This document shows positions 34,970 to 45,391 of a DNA stretch of 64,000 nt, one piece after another. The notes under the pieces are model-generated. The model ran no database searches. It was not told where the DNA came from and saw only the letters and a program-made list of their open reading frames with translations. The translations under genes were made by a program, and so were the position numbers. Each line of letters starts with the position of its first letter. Position 1 is the stretch's first letter. Source of the stretch: Hahella sp. KA22 (GTDB lineage: Bacteria > Pseudomonadota > Gammaproteobacteria > Pseudomonadales > Oleiphilaceae); the NCBI RefSeq assembly GCF_004135205.1, contig NZ_CP035490.1:1364001-1428000 (forward strand), read 5' to 3'.

Positions 34970-35522
34970 TCAGTTACAGGGAACTGCGCCGATGTCAGAA
35001 CCGTCACTGGCCGCGCCGCAGACCGGGGAGTTGGGGAGCGGGGTGTAGTTTTGATTGTTATAGTCAGTTAACAAAGGATCTGTAAATAAGCCATTAATAT
35101 CAAATCCAGCTTCCTTCCAGCGCGTTTCGGTGAACTTGCCGTTCCATTTTCCGGCGACATATGCATTGGAGGAATTTATCAAGTTAAAGTCTCTGATAAA
35201 CAAGTCGGAGGTCCAATGCTCACTTTCTTTAGCGTCACAGCAATTGTAGGGCACCTGGACTTGGGTATTTTTTCCCGGCGACAATCACGCCAGTAGCTCC
35301 TTGCGGTTGGCTGCCAATGCTTACTGTTGAGCTGGCAGGTGGATTGTCGTAGACCTGAACAGCTTCTTCAGCTTGCACACGGACATTCAGTTGATATGGG
35401 TTTGGCGTTGAGCTTGCTTGCGCCATATGCGCAATTAGCATAGCGGGTGCGGCAAGCACTAGCTTTCTGCCCCAGTTTATTTGAAGGTATTGAGTCGTAT
35501 TTATTCCTGACATGACCGTCAC
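34970..35522 (-). pseudogene. Frameshifted secreted protein with beta-helix-like C-terminus
   Basis: Two minus-strand frames overlap. The first (35522-35235) begins MTVMSGINTTQYLQ with a signal-like segment ending MAQASS. The second (35284-34970) continues with VQVPYNCCDAKESEHW and ends like right-handed beta-helix proteins (FTDPLLTDYNNQNY, NSPVCGAASDGSDIGAVP). They join if one base is lost in the run of six A at 35268-35273 (read on the minus strand). The joined product would be about 180 residues, short for a beta-helix enzyme, so an internal deletion is also possible. Alternatively the run is a phase-variable tract. The terminator downstream is intact. Confidence 0.6.
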
Positions 35523-35819
35523 TAGCTCCTTGGTCGTAAGATAAGAGAGTTATTTTTTATTCGGGGCGGGCGGGAATGCTTTTCTCCACCGGTCCCGGTC
35601 GTGCAATTTATCCTATGATCTATAACGAAATAACTGGGGGTGACACTATGTAACTGATTGAAAATAAGCGACTAAATGTATTTTTGAGTTGTATTGGAAT
35701 GTAGAGTGATCGTTCTTTTTTTATAAGGTGGAAACCTAGAGCTGATGACTTCATCTATAGCCTTTACCCGCCAAGCTTCGTAAACTTTGCCGAAATTTGG
35801 ACTCGGCTGACTTTTTCTA
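35523..35819. other. 297-bp intergenic region before sbcD
   Basis: AT-rich in its middle, with divergent start sites on both sides. I see no repeat, RNA structure or convincing promoter boxes. Confidence 0.3.
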
Positions 35820-37145
35820 ATGACCTTTCGTATTCTTCACACCTCGGACTGGCACCTTGGCCAGCACTTTTTCGGTAAAACCCGGGCGGACGAGCACGCC
35901 ATGTTTTTCAACTGGCTGTTAGAGCAAGTCCAGGTGCATGAGGTGGATGCTTTAATCGTCGCGGGCGATATTTTCGACACAGGAGCGCCGCCCAGTTACG
36001 CGAGGGAGTTGTACAACCGCTTTGTTGTGGAGTTACAGCGGACGGACTGTCAACTGGTGCTGTTGGCGGGGAATCATGACTCTGTCGCCACCCTAAATGA
36101 ATCTAAAGATCTGCTGGCTTGCCTGAATGTCCATGTCGTCGCCGGTATGCCTGATACGCCAGAAAATAATGTGCTGCTTTTGAATGACCGCAATGAGGAG
36201 CCTGGGGCGATTCTGTGCGCGGTTCCTTTTTTACGACAAAGGGATCTTACCACCAGCAAAGCGGGACAGGATGGTGTTGAGAAGCAGCAGGCGCTGCAGC
36301 AGGCGATTGCTGATTACTATGCGCGTCTATTTCAGTTGGCGCAGGCGCGTCGGGAGGAATTCGGCGAAGCATTGCCCATCATCGCCACCGGTCATTTGAC
36401 GACAGTGGGAGCGGAACTCTCTGAGTCGGTGCGGGATATTTATATTGGCGCTTTGGACGCTTTCCCTTCCGGCGCTTTTCCGCCCGTGGATTACATCGCT
36501 TTAGGCCACATTCATCGTTCACAAAAGGTGGGCGGTCAGGAGCATATTCGCTATAGCGGTTCGCCCATTCCTCTGAGTTTTGATGAAGCGGAGCAGTCCA
36601 AGTCAGTGTTGTTGGTGGACTTTGAAGATGGGCGTTTGCAACAAGTGACGCCGCTGGAGACGCCTTGCTTTCAGCCGATGCAGGTGATTCGCGGCGATCT
36701 TAAATCTATAGAGAAACAACTGGGCACCATTGTCGCCCCGAATTCACAACTATCGCTATTCAGCAATGCAGATAAGGTCTGGGTGGATATTGAGGTGGCT
36801 GCGACTCAGGACTATCTCGATGATTTGCAGCGCCGTATCCAGGACATGGTCGGCGCTCTGCCGGTGGAAGTGCTTTTGGTGCGGCGTGAACGCAAGAATA
36901 AGGGACTCAGACTGGAGCGGCTGGAGAAAGAAACTCTGGCGGAGCTGACGGTGGAAGAAGTTTTTGAACGCCGCCTCGCTCAGGAAGTCTGGGAGGGTGA
37001 AGAGGCGGAGTCGCGACGACAGCGCCTGATGGGGATGTTCCGTCTGGTGGAGAATGATGTGCTTGCGGATGGTGTGGAAGGGGATTCTGAAGTTGAGCCT
37101 AGTGTTGAAACTGTTGAAACCTCTGTGACGGGGGGCGAAGCATGA
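35820..37145 (+). CDS. sbcD: Exonuclease subunit SbcD
   Basis: A 441-residue Mre11-type nuclease. Metal-binding phosphoesterase motifs are complete: HTSDWHLGQ (about 7-15), AGDIFDTG (near 48), LAGNHDS (near 84), ATGHLTT and ALGHIHRSQ. With SbcC it cuts hairpins and DNA-end blocks, limiting long palindromes. The end overlaps sbcC by 4 bp. The last 40 residues are acidic and rich in Val/Glu, longer than usual. Confidence 0.94.
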   Translation: MTFRILHTSDWHLGQHFFGKTRADEHAMFFNWLLEQVQVHEVDALIVAGDIFDTGAPPSYARELYNRFVVELQRTDCQLVLLAGNHDSVATLNESKDLLACLNVHVVAGMPDTPENNVLLLNDRNEEPGAILCAVPFLRQRDLTTSKAGQDGVEKQQALQQAIADYYARLFQLAQARREEFGEALPIIATGHLTTVGAELSESVRDIYIGALDAFPSGAFPPVDYIALGHIHRSQKVGGQEHIRYSGSPIPLSFDEAEQSKSVLLVDFEDGRLQQVTPLETPCFQPMQVIRGDLKSIEKQLGTIVAPNSQLSLFSNADKVWVDIEVAATQDYLDDLQRRIQDMVGALPVEVLLVRRERKNKGLRLERLEKETLAELTVEEVFERRLAQEVWEGEEAESRRQRLMGMFRLVENDVLADGVEGDSEVEPSVETVETSVTGGEA

Positions 37146-40100
37146 GAATTTTGAGCCTTCGCCTCAAGAACCTGAACTCCCTCAAAGGCGAGTGGAAAAT
37201 AGACTTCAGAGCGGACCCTTTTCATAGTAATGGATTGTTCGCCATTACCGGTCCGACTGGCGCCGGCAAAACCACATTGCTGGATGCGATCTGTCTGGCG
37301 CTGTATCACCAGACGCCACGCATCAATGTCTCGCCCATGAACAATGAGATCATGACCCGGCATACGGCGGAGTGTCTCGCCGAAGTCGAGTTTGAAGTCA
37401 AAGGCGAAGCCTATCGCGCTTTTTGGAGCCAGCGGCGTGCGCGCAATCTGGCGGAAGGCCGGTTTCAGCCGCCGCAGGTCGAACTGGCGACGGCGGACGG
37501 TAAAATTCTGGCGGATAAAGTGAAGGATAAACTCACGCTGATAGCGGAGTTAACGGGCCTGGACTTTGCCCGCTTCACCAAATCCATGCTGCTGGCGCAG
37601 GGCGGCTTTGCGGCGTTTTTAAACGCCCCCGCAAACGAACGGGCTGAATTGCTGGAAGAACTGACCGGCACCGAAATCTACGGCAAGATTTCCGCCCGAG
37701 TATTCGAGCGCCAGCGTGATGCAAAAGGGGAGTTGGAGCGACTGCGGGCTAAAGCGGAAGGGCAGGACTTGCTCAGTGACGATGAGCTGACTGCTTACTA
37801 TGAAGAAGCGGCGGCTCTCGACACTCAGGAAAAAACGGATACCGAACGCCTTGATGCTTTACGGGCGCAGAAGCAGTGGCTGGACCGGGTTACCCAGGCG
37901 CAGCAGTCCTTTAAGGAGGCTGAGCAGCAACTGACTGAGGCGACGGCGCGGCTGGAGCAGGAGAAAGCTGACTTAGGGCGTCTGGCGCTGAGTGAGCCGG
38001 CGGAGAAGTTGCGTCCTTTCTACAAAGATTTTCAGCAGGCCCATGACGCTTATGCGCAGACGGAAAGGCATATCAAGTCTCTGACGGAAAGCCTGGAACT
38101 AGCTCGTGAAGAGCTGGAGCGCAAATCCTCCGAGCTAGCGCTGGCGAAACAGGCGTTGATGCAATTGCAGACGCAACGGGAAGAGTTGGAAAGCCTAGTG
38201 GCGGAAAAGGTCATGCCACTGGATCAGGCGATCGAACAACACAGTTCTCTAATGCGGCAGCAACAGGAAACCGTCACTGAGACCCTGCGACGCCAAGAGG
38301 AATCTGGAGAGCAGGAAAAAGCCCTCTCTCTCCAGCTGAAAGCGTTACGGGAGGAGATCCGGGAGGCGACTGAATACCTCGAAAACAGGCGCTCCCATAA
38401 GCTATTGCCGGAGAATCTGCCGCTATGGCGGGAGCGTCTGGCGCAGCGAACAAAAGCGAAGGTTGAGCTGACCAAGTTGCAAGAGGCTGTCAGCGCGCGT
38501 CAGACGGAGCAGCGCCAGCAGGAAGCGGAATCTGCCCGTTTGCAGGAGGCGCAGGCTACAGCGCATAGCGTGCTGGAAGAGCGTCGTCAGAAAGTCGCCG
38601 CGACTCAGCAAGCCATACTCGATGTATTGTCGGGAGAGACCGAGGTAGACCTGCGGGAACGCTTGGCTTCAATGCAAAAAAGCCGCACGGATCGCTTCCG
38701 GCTGGGGCGTTTGGCGGATGACCACGGCAAACGTAATCAGGAGTTAACAGCGCTGAATGCTCAACTCAGCCAGCGCGAGAGTGAGTTAGAGCAAGGAAAG
38801 CAGTCTTTGGCCGTGATGCGTAAGCAGTATAAAGCGGAGAAGACGCATCTGGATGACCTGGATCGCCTGCTACAGCAGGAGCGTCAGATTGCCTCGCTCA
38901 GCGAGCATCGCGCCCGCCTGAGCCCTGGAGAGCCTTGCCCGCTATGCGGCTCTCACGAACATCCCGGCATTGCCGCCTATGAAGCGCAGCGGGAGTCTGA
39001 TACGGAAAAGCGTTTGCAAGAGAAGCGTAAGCAACTGCAGGAAATGGAGGACAAGGGCAAGAAGCTGAACGAAGCAGCGGCGCGGTTATCCAGTGAGTTG
39101 GAGTTGGGCATAGCGACGCGCGGTAAGCTTGATCAGGAAATGGCCGCTCTAAAGGATGAGTGGACGCAGTTGTGCCAGGAGTTCGGTGTCAACCTTGAGA
39201 TTGACGCCCCTGCAGGCGCTCAAAACGCAGTAGATGTTTACATACAGAAAGAAGAAGCTAAAGAAAATGCTCTGGCGGAGCGTGTGCGGTCGTTGGAGCA
39301 AACGGAAAAACAACTGCAGCAAGCTAAAGAATCCGCCACCACAGCAGAGCAGGAACTTGGCGAGATTCGCAGAAAGCTGGAGCTGCAGCAGCGCGACCTA
39401 CTGAATCTCAGCAAAGAGATTGATGCGCACCTTGCGCAGCAGACCGAGCAACGCTCTGTGCTGAGCGCTCTTGAACAAGGATTGACGGACGCCTTTTCCA
39501 GCATGGGCTATGGGATGCCTCAGGAGGATGAGCAAGATGTCTGGCTGGAGACCCGTAACGCTGAAGCGCGAGAGTATCAGACTCGCCAGGAGAAACTGGA
39601 GCAGGGCGTGAAGCAGGCCGGGGATCTGGAGCGTCAGCGGGAGCATATTGCGGAGAAAATAGCGGATATCGCGCAGACCTTAAAAGGGTTGCAGGAAAAT
39701 CTGGCGCAGACGGAAACGGCGCTGGCGGAGAAAAAGATTCAGCGTCATGCGTTATTTGGCGACAAATCGCCGACGGAAGAGCGCAAGCGTATGCAGGAGC
39801 AGTTGGCGGCGGCTGAGAAGCGTTGGGCCACATTGCAGGAAGACAAAGAAAGGGCGGACACAGCGCTGCAGCAACACTTGGGACGCGAGGAAGTGTTGAA
39901 GACGCAGCTGGGCTCACAGCGTGCGCTATTGTCCGATGCGGAGCGCTTATGGAGCGAAGCGCTCGCAGCCAGCCGTTTTACGGATCAAGCCGCTTTTGAA
40001 CAGGCGCTGATTAATGAAGAAGAGCGACAGGCGCTGGCGGTATTGAAGCAGGAGCTGGATCAACAGAAGGATCGAGCGGCGACCCTGAAGCAACGTGCGG

Positions 40101-40831
40101 AAGCCGAACTAAATGAGTTGTTGGCGGCGCCGGCGACTCAATTAAAAGAAACTGAGTTGGCGGAGCAGCTACAAGCCCTCACTGATGGACTGAAAGCCAT
40201 CAGTCAAAAACAGGGTGAAATCAGACAGCTATTACAAAGCGATCAGTCCAGACGGATGAGCCGGCAAAAGTTGCTGGTCGATATTGAGTTGCAACAGCAG
40301 CGCTACGACGACTGGGCGTATTTGAGCAGCCTGATAGGGGCGGCTGACGGCGCCAAGTTCCGCCGTTATGCGCAAGGCCTCACTCTGGACCATCTGGTAT
40401 ATCTCGCCAATCAGCATTTAAGTCGCTTACACGGTCGCTATGAATTGGAGCGTCGTGAAGGAGAAGCCCTTGAGCTGCAAGTGGTGGATACTTGGCAGGC
40501 GGATACCGTCAGAGACACCAAGACCTTGTCTGGCGGGGAGAGTTTCCTGGTGAGCCTGGCCTTGGCGTTGGCCTTGTCTGATTTAGTCAGCCATAAAACC
40601 AGCATTGACTCGCTGTTTCTGGACGAAGGTTTCGGCACTCTGGACAGTGAGACCCTGGAAGTGGCGCTGGATGCCTTGGACTGTCTGAACGCCAGCGGCA
40701 AGATGATCGGCGTCATCAGTCATGTAGAGGCGATGAAGGAGCGTATTTCCGTGCAGGTCAAGGTGAAGAAGATGAGCGGGTTGGGCGTCAGCCGGCTGGA
40801 TAACCGGTACTGCCTGGAGAGCGCGATTTAG
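37142..40831 (+). CDS. sbcC: Exonuclease subunit SbcC (Rad50-type ATPase)
   Basis: A 1229-residue SMC-like ATPase: Walker [11 protein letters not shown] (about 32-41), two long coiled coils on either side of a zinc hook CPLC (about 599-602), then the ABC signature LSGGESF and Walker [13 protein letters not shown] near the C-terminus. Partner of SbcD, cotranslated with it. Length is at the upper end for bacterial SbcC. A bidirectional terminator follows 29 bp after the stop. Confidence 0.95.
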   Translation: MRILSLRLKNLNSLKGEWKIDFRADPFHSNGLFAITGPTGAGKTTLLDAICLALYHQTPRINVSPMNNEIMTRHTAECLAEVEFEVKGEAYRAFWSQRRARNLAEGRFQPPQVELATADGKILADKVKDKLTLIAELTGLDFARFTKSMLLAQGGFAAFLNAPANERAELLEELTGTEIYGKISARVFERQRDAKGELERLRAKAEGQDLLSDDELTAYYEEAAALDTQEKTDTERLDALRAQKQWLDRVTQAQQSFKEAEQQLTEATARLEQEKADLGRLALSEPAEKLRPFYKDFQQAHDAYAQTERHIKSLTESLELAREELERKSSELALAKQALMQLQTQREELESLVAEKVMPLDQAIEQHSSLMRQQQETVTETLRRQEESGEQEKALSLQLKALREEIREATEYLENRRSHKLLPENLPLWRERLAQRTKAKVELTKLQEAVSARQTEQRQQEAESARLQEAQATAHSVLEERRQKVAATQQAILDVLSGETEVDLRERLASMQKSRTDRFRLGRLADDHGKRNQELTALNAQLSQRESELEQGKQSLAVMRKQYKAEKTHLDDLDRLLQQERQIASLSEHRARLSPGEPCPLCGSHEHPGIAAYEAQRESDTEKRLQEKRKQLQEMEDKGKKLNEAAARLSSELELGIATRGKLDQEMAALKDEWTQLCQEFGVNLEIDAPAGAQNAVDVYIQKEEAKENALAERVRSLEQTEKQLQQAKESATTAEQELGEIRRKLELQQRDLLNLSKEIDAHLAQQTEQRSVLSALEQGLTDAFSSMGYGMPQEDEQDVWLETRNAEAREYQTRQEKLEQGVKQAGDLERQREHIAEKIADIAQTLKGLQENLAQTETALAEKKIQRHALFGDKSPTEERKRMQEQLAAAEKRWATLQEDKERADTALQQHLGREEVLKTQLGSQRALLSDAERLWSEALAASRFTDQAAFEQALINEEERQALAVLKQELDQQKDRAATLKQRAEAELNELLAAPATQLKETELAEQLQALTDGLKAISQKQGEIRQLLQSDQSRRMSRQKLLVDIELQQQRYDDWAYLSSLIGAADGAKFRRYAQGLTLDHLVYLANQHLSRLHGRYELERREGEALELQVVDTWQADTVRDTKTLSGGESFLVSLALALALSDLVSHKTSIDSLFLDEGFGTLDSETLEVALDALDCLNASGKMIGVISHVEAMKERISVQVKVKKMSGLGVSRLDNRYCLESAI

Positions 40832-40860
40832 GGCGCGACTTGGGAGATTATGACGGGAAT

Positions 40861-40892
40861 AAAAAAACCGAGGCGTTCGACTCGGTTTTTTT
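40861..40892. terminator. Bidirectional intrinsic terminator
   Basis: AAAAAAACCGAG, loop GCGTTCGA, CTCGGTTTTTTT: seven A and seven T on either side allow use from both strands. It separates sbcC from the convergent small gene at 40899. Confidence 0.93.
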
Positions 40893-40898
40893 GTCCGC

Positions 40899-41123
40899 TT
40901 AGAGCAGGATGTGCACTTTGCGGGGGTCGCTCTCAAGTCCGAAGAAGTTGGTGATTTTCTTCTCACCATCTTGCACTAATTCACGGACTTCTGACGCTGA
41001 TAATTCTTCCGGGATATTACGGGGCATCAACTCCCGTAACTCGCCGCCGAATGCGTAAAAAAACAGCTCAAGTCCGCTTGGATGAATGGCGTTTCTTTGG
41101 CTGCTATTGATTATCCAGTCCAC
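40899..41123 (-). CDS. Small hypothetical protein
   Basis: A 74-residue soluble protein (MDWIINSSQRNAIHPSG to RKVHILL). It has a hydrophobic, aromatic centre (LELFFYAFGGELREL) and an acidic helix. It ends just before the bidirectional terminator shared with sbcC, which supports its being transcribed. No known family recognised. Confidence 0.55.
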   Translation of the reverse strand: MDWIINSSQRNAIHPSGLELFFYAFGGELRELMPRNIPEELSASEVRELVQDGEKKITNFFGLESDPRKVHILL

Positions 41124-41267
41124 AACACTAACCGTATATGTTTCTATGAATTCAAGAGTAGTCTAAAGAATCAGTCGGTTAGCGGTCTGTAGTGGATTCT
41201 CTGTAAGCATTATTGCTTAAGGCTGAAAGCGGGAATGTAAGCCTGGGCGAACCTGTTGTCCGCCCTT

Positions 41268-41290
41268 GAAAAATATGGCTTTTCAGCCAT
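41268..41290 (-). terminator. Terminator overlapping a stop codon
   Basis: On the minus strand ATGGCT-GAAA-AGCCAT followed by ATTTTT. The stem includes the last codons and the stop of the lipoprotein gene at 41283. Confidence 0.7.
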
Positions 41291-42305
41291 TACATTGCTT
41301 GAGTGCGGGGATGGCTTTGCGCATATCCTGCAAGCTAAACTCCTGGTGTGAGAGCGATGACTTTTGCTCGCCTAAGACCAAATAGACATGCAGCATTTTG
41401 CTTTTCTCAATCTGGTCAGTGATGTCTGATAAGACGAGGCTGCGGGTAGGATAGTCTTGCTGGGAAAAAGACATCAGTTTGGACTGGTCCAGGCGCAAAC
41501 CTACGCCCCGCTTTTTCAGAAAAATATCGGAAGAGGCGTAGACGACAAAACGCCCCGGCTCCAAGGATAACCATATTTGAGATGTGTGGTCGCCGATTTC
41601 CACTTGTCGGGTTGGCGTGCTGAGACGGCAGCTGTCCGGATGTTCGCCGTCCCAGTTACGCTCCAGTGTCCAGATGCCGAATGAGCCGACGTTCTGACTT
41701 AGCGCGGCGGTCGTAGTAGAGCGTTTTATGGAGGCAGGTTGGGCCTTTACTTCCACGACCTTCAGCGAGCCGGTTTCCTCGTCCTCTTCCTTCATTGCGG
41801 GCTCGTTCTTATTATCCTTGGCTGCGCTGATGCCTTCTGCGGGAAGCGGGATATCTTGCGTCATCGCCAGCGCCTGTTGTGGTGGTGTTTGCGTAGGAAG
41901 TGCTATTTCGCTGGAGGAATGTGCTGGCGTGGCGAGAGTTGTCTCCGCAACGACCTCGGGGCTTTGCAATGGCTGCGGCTCTTCCGGCCGGGTTTCGTTT
42001 GCGGGCCCTGCTGCAGGCGGTGGGCTGTTGACGACTTCAACAAGCGCATCTGAAGACGGTGTTTCATCGTTCTGCGGAGCCTCCGTTGGCGAAGCGCCTT
42101 GAAGTTGTGCGATGTCGGATGACGTTTCTTGAGCTAGTGCGGTGGTTTCCAGCTGGCTGGCGTCTTCTGGTGAGGCGGGGGTTTCCGGGCCGCCCCACCA
42201 TCCGACTGCGCACCCTTGCAGGATGACGGCCAGACAGGCTATAAGGCTTGAACGAAAGGACTGGGCGAGGCGTTGGGAGAACTGCGACTTTATTATTAGA
42301 GGCAT
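41283..42305 (-). CDS. Hypothetical lipoprotein with Pro/Glu/Ser-rich linker
   Basis: A 340-residue protein with a lipoprotein signal (lipobox LQGC, Cys near 32). A long low-complexity segment (about 38-175, rich in Pro, Glu, Ala, Thr) is followed by a folded C-terminal domain (about 205-338; SFGIWTLERNWDGEHPDSC, RFVVYASSDIFLKKRG) containing a Cys pair. The linker probably spans away from the membrane. I do not recognise the C-terminal domain. The terminator is built into its 3' end. Confidence 0.65.
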   Translation of the reverse strand: MPLIIKSQFSQRLAQSFRSSLIACLAVILQGCAVGWWGGPETPASPEDASQLETTALAQETSSDIAQLQGASPTEAPQNDETPSSDALVEVVNSPPPAAGPANETRPEEPQPLQSPEVVAETTLATPAHSSSEIALPTQTPPQQALAMTQDIPLPAEGISAAKDNKNEPAMKEEDEETGSLKVVEVKAQPASIKRSTTTAALSQNVGSFGIWTLERNWDGEHPDSCRLSTPTRQVEIGDHTSQIWLSLEPGRFVVYASSDIFLKKRGVGLRLDQSKLMSFSQQDYPTRSLVLSDITDQIEKSKMLHVYLVLGEQKSSLSHQEFSLQDMRKAIPALKQCNG

Positions 42306-42417
42306 GGCTGTTACCCTGAAATAGGCTTTCCTGATTCGACATGACGGCTTTTATTAACCCGGCAGGCTAGCACTTAATTTGAGGGTAAAATGATAAACAG
42401 TCCTCGAAGTCGGTGTT

Positions 42418-43230
42418 CTACTGCAGAATCCCTTCCGCGGTCATGATGCGCCGGGGAATGCTTTTTCTGAACGCCAGCTTTTCATTTTTGTCGATATCGA
42501 AATTGGCTGCGAAGAAATACAGGTCAGCGTCTTTTTCCACCCAACCCATCCACCAGGCCAACCCTGGTTTTGTGGCGTCGTTGTATCCCGGCATGCCCAG
42601 GCTATAGCCAGTTTTACTTCTCAAGATATAGGCATTGGCGGCTTCGGTCAGCATCGCCTCTTGTACGATCAGCTGATTACGCTCAGAAAAGGGCAGCTCG
42701 GCATAATAAAGGTGGGACAGAAATTCAATTTGTTCCGTCGCGGATACCCTCAGTGCGCCGTCAAGCCAGAAGTGATCCGCGCCGCCGCTAATATCGGCGT
42801 TGCCGTAGTTCGCCTGGGCGATATGGTGGCGCATGCGCTCTTCGCCAATTCTTCGTGCGAGTTCCTGAAAAATGGGTTCGACGGAGTTTTGCATGGCTCC
42901 ACGTAAAGTGAAGTCGTTTTCCCATATTTTGAACGGACGCTTTTGTCCGTTCCAATGAAACACTTCCCGGCCATCTCTCAGGACTCCAGTCTCCAATGCA
43001 ATCAACGCTTCAAGGATTTTGAATGTGGAGGCGGGTACGAAGCCCTCTGAGGCGCGTTGCAGATCACTGGTTTGACAGTTGTTTGCATTTTGTCTGCAAA
43101 GCACGAAGACGCCCTGAACCTGGGCGTTGCGAAAATATTCACGCCAGTCGCTGCGCTCCGTTAGCTCGCGAGCGCAAAGAGAAGAGCAGAAACATAAAAA
43201 ACAAAGGATAGTCAGAAAGCGCCGTAACAT
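42418..43230 (-). CDS. Class D (OXA-like) beta-lactamase homologue
   Basis: A 270-residue periplasmic protein from ATG 43230 (MLRRFLTILCFL), signal peptide to about 20. Class D motifs are S-T-F-K (68-71), Y-G-N (142-144), FWLDG (154-158) and K-T-G (206-208). The S-x-V motif reads S-V-E (116-118) in the context NSVEPIFQ, so the Val that packs against the carbamylated Lys is Glu. The enzyme may have altered activity, or be a penicillin-sensing or inactive relative. No mobile element or regulator is adjacent; it is likely intrinsic to the species. Confidence 0.85.
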   Translation of the reverse strand: MLRRFLTILCFLCFCSSLCARELTERSDWREYFRNAQVQGVFVLCRQNANNCQTSDLQRASEGFVPASTFKILEALIALETGVLRDGREVFHWNGQKRPFKIWENDFTLRGAMQNSVEPIFQELARRIGEERMRHHIAQANYGNADISGGADHFWLDGALRVSATEQIEFLSHLYYAELPFSERNQLIVQEAMLTEAANAYILRSKTGYSLGMPGYNDATKPGLAWWMGWVEKDADLYFFAANFDIDKNEKLAFRKSIPRRIMTAEGILQ

Positions 43231-43405
43231 GGTGCACTCCGAGTCTTGGGGCGGGGAGCGCATACTATTACGGAGACGCAGGTCGCGCAATCAGGACGCG
43301 CCGATGTGGAAGGAAATATTTTACGTCGGCGGGCGCAGGGCGGATTCTTTGCAAACTAGCGGTTATGGTCCACTCTTAATGGAAGTGCCTTATCTATAAA
43401 TAACT

Positions 43406-44527
43406 ATGAATCTCGCAATTGTAATGAAGTTCTTGCGCGGCTTCATTGTCGTATGGGTTATCGCTTCGTCCGGGCCGTGTCATGCTGGCGCTCCGTCTGT
43501 CGGCCGCTTGTCCGATGCGGATTATTTCCTGTTTATCTCTCCGTCTCCCGCTGAAAACATTTTCTGGGGGAAGACTGGCGCTTTCGCCAAAGACGTGGCG
43601 AAGGACCTGGGCGTCAAACTGGAAGTCATGTACGGGAATGATCAACGTTTCAATGTGCTGAAAATGGGCATGGAGGCGCTGCAGCGATCCAATCCGCCGA
43701 AGGTGATTATTGTCGGATACTTTTTTTCCATTACGGAAAAGCTCCTGCAGGAAGCTAATGCCCGAGACGTAGGCATATTTCTTGTCAACACCAGTGTGCC
43801 GGAACGCGATCGGGTTTTAGTGGGACAGCCGCGCTCGGAGAAGTTTCCCAATTGGCTGGGACATATGTACCCCGATGATGAGGAGGTCGGCTATCTGGTC
43901 GCGTCGGAGCTACTGCGACAGGCTCAGGCAAAGTGGCCGCGAAAGGACAGCTTTGACATGCTGGCGTTCAGTGGCGGCATGGATTCCACTGCGGCTTTGG
44001 ACCGTAACGCCGGTCTGCGGCGGTTTCTGTCAGAGCACACTGATAAGGTGAGCCTGAAACAACTGGTGTACGCCAACTGGTATTGGGACGAAGTGACTGC
44101 CCGCGCTCCGAAAATGCTGGAACGCTACCCCTCGGTGGACCTGATTTGGGCCGCCAGTGATTTGATGGCGCTGGCGGCGCGCTCAGTGTCGCCAGCGCCC
44201 GATCGCCTGATTGGCGGCGTGGACTGGTCGAATGAAGGCTTGCAGGGCGTAAAGGACGGGCGCCTGTCTCATAGTCTAGGCGGACACTTTGTCGAAGCAG
44301 GTTGGGCGGTTGTCCTTCTGTATGATTATTTCAATGGCGTTGATTTTGCGGATTATCTGGGCGTTACCATTCGCACGCATCTGGCTTTGGCGACGGCGGC
44401 CAACGTGGATAAGGCCATCGATGTCGTCACAGAGGCCCACTGGGCAAAAGAGGATTTTCGTCGTTTCTCTTTATCGTTGCGCCCAGAAAATAAAGGCTAC
44501 CATTTCCACGACTTTTTTACTGAATAG
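43406..44527 (+). CDS. Periplasmic sugar-type substrate-binding protein
   Basis: A 373-residue protein with signal peptide (cleavage near CHA/GA). The two-lobe fold of the LacI/ribose-binding type is visible in DYFLFISPSPAENIFWG, VIIVGYFFSITEKLL, AFSGGMDSTAALDR and DLIWAASDLMALAARS. Met 7 (43424) is an equally good start. No permease or ATPase gene is nearby, so it may feed a sensor or a distant transporter. Ligand cannot be inferred. It abuts the convergent gene by 1 bp. Confidence 0.75.
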   Translation: MNLAIVMKFLRGFIVVWVIASSGPCHAGAPSVGRLSDADYFLFISPSPAENIFWGKTGAFAKDVAKDLGVKLEVMYGNDQRFNVLKMGMEALQRSNPPKVIIVGYFFSITEKLLQEANARDVGIFLVNTSVPERDRVLVGQPRSEKFPNWLGHMYPDDEEVGYLVASELLRQAQAKWPRKDSFDMLAFSGGMDSTAALDRNAGLRRFLSEHTDKVSLKQLVYANWYWDEVTARAPKMLERYPSVDLIWAASDLMALAARSVSPAPDRLIGGVDWSNEGLQGVKDGRLSHSLGGHFVEAGWAVVLLYDYFNGVDFADYLGVTIRTHLALATAANVDKAIDVVTEAHWAKEDFRRFSLSLRPENKGYHFHDFFTE

Positions 44528-45310
44528 CTAATTCCCCAGTAATTCAACTTTGATGAGAACGCTTTGTTCATCCGCGCTCTGTCTGCGTGTGGAATAGGTG
44601 ATGCCGCTGTCTGAACGGCTGCTGGTTAACGATGCGCCTCCCAGTTCCACCCACTCGCCGAGCTGGACGACGCGAATGGTGTCCAGGGACGAGGTATTGA
44701 TGCGTTGTTGTTGAATATCGTCGCGCTCATTGCTTTGTGAGCGGACTTTCAACTCAACCCGGTTCTGTCCGGTCAGGCGGGGTTCTACGTAGACGCCGCT
44801 GCTCAGGTCCAGATATTCCACGCTGTCCACCAGTCGGCCATTGATTCGCTGTGTCGTTCTGACCGGCTGCTTCTGGCCGGTATTGATAAAGGCGGAAGAG
44901 CCTTCCACGACAGTGAGCGTTTGCTGTCCGCCGCCCCGGGTGGAGTAGACTTTCTTGCCTGCCTCGACCTGCGCCGATCCTCCCTTATTACTGATGACGC
45001 CTGAGACGCCCCAGCCGCTGTTTTCCCCCAACCGGTTGCGGTCACGGCTGACCGTAATGAGAAACTGCCGTTGCGGGGTATCCAGTTGCATCACCAAGTC
45101 ATGAATTTCTGCAATGATCGAGTCGTCAGCGCGAATCAGCAACTGGTTGCGGTGACCGCTGATATGGGCCTGATCCTCGGGGTACAGTTCCCGAACCTGG
45201 CGCGCCATGTCCTCCGCTGTTCGGTGTTGCAGTGTGATCGTTTCCAGACGCTGGGCCTGTGTCATGAGACTCAGGCCCAAAGCCAACAGCAATGTTATGG
45301 CGCGTAGCAT
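44528..45310 (-). CDS. Secretin N-domain (NolW)-like periplasmic protein
   Basis: A 260-residue protein from ATG 45310 (MLRAITLLLALGLSLM), signal peptide to about 20. Residues 21-85 resemble the short NolW/N1 domain of secretins (ITLQHRTAEDMARQVREL, LLIRADDSIIAEIHDLV). The rest is beta-rich with GVYVEPRLTGQNRVELKV, as in the start of a secretin barrel, but the full barrel domain is absent. It may be a secretion accessory or truncated secretin. The convergent neighbour ends next to it. Confidence 0.6.
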   Translation of the reverse strand: MLRAITLLLALGLSLMTQAQRLETITLQHRTAEDMARQVRELYPEDQAHISGHRNQLLIRADDSIIAEIHDLVMQLDTPQRQFLITVSRDRNRLGENSGWGVSGVISNKGGSAQVEAGKKVYSTRGGGQQTLTVVEGSSAFINTGQKQPVRTTQRINGRLVDSVEYLDLSSGVYVEPRLTGQNRVELKVRSQSNERDDIQQQRINTSSLDTIRVVQLGEWVELGGASLTSSRSDSGITYSTRRQSADEQSVLIKVELLGN

Positions 45311-45391
45311 GTCCACTCCCTCAATCGATTCTGGCCTGACCACGAAAAGTGGGAGGCGTGCTAACTGAGGATAATGGACGTCGCCGAGGAG

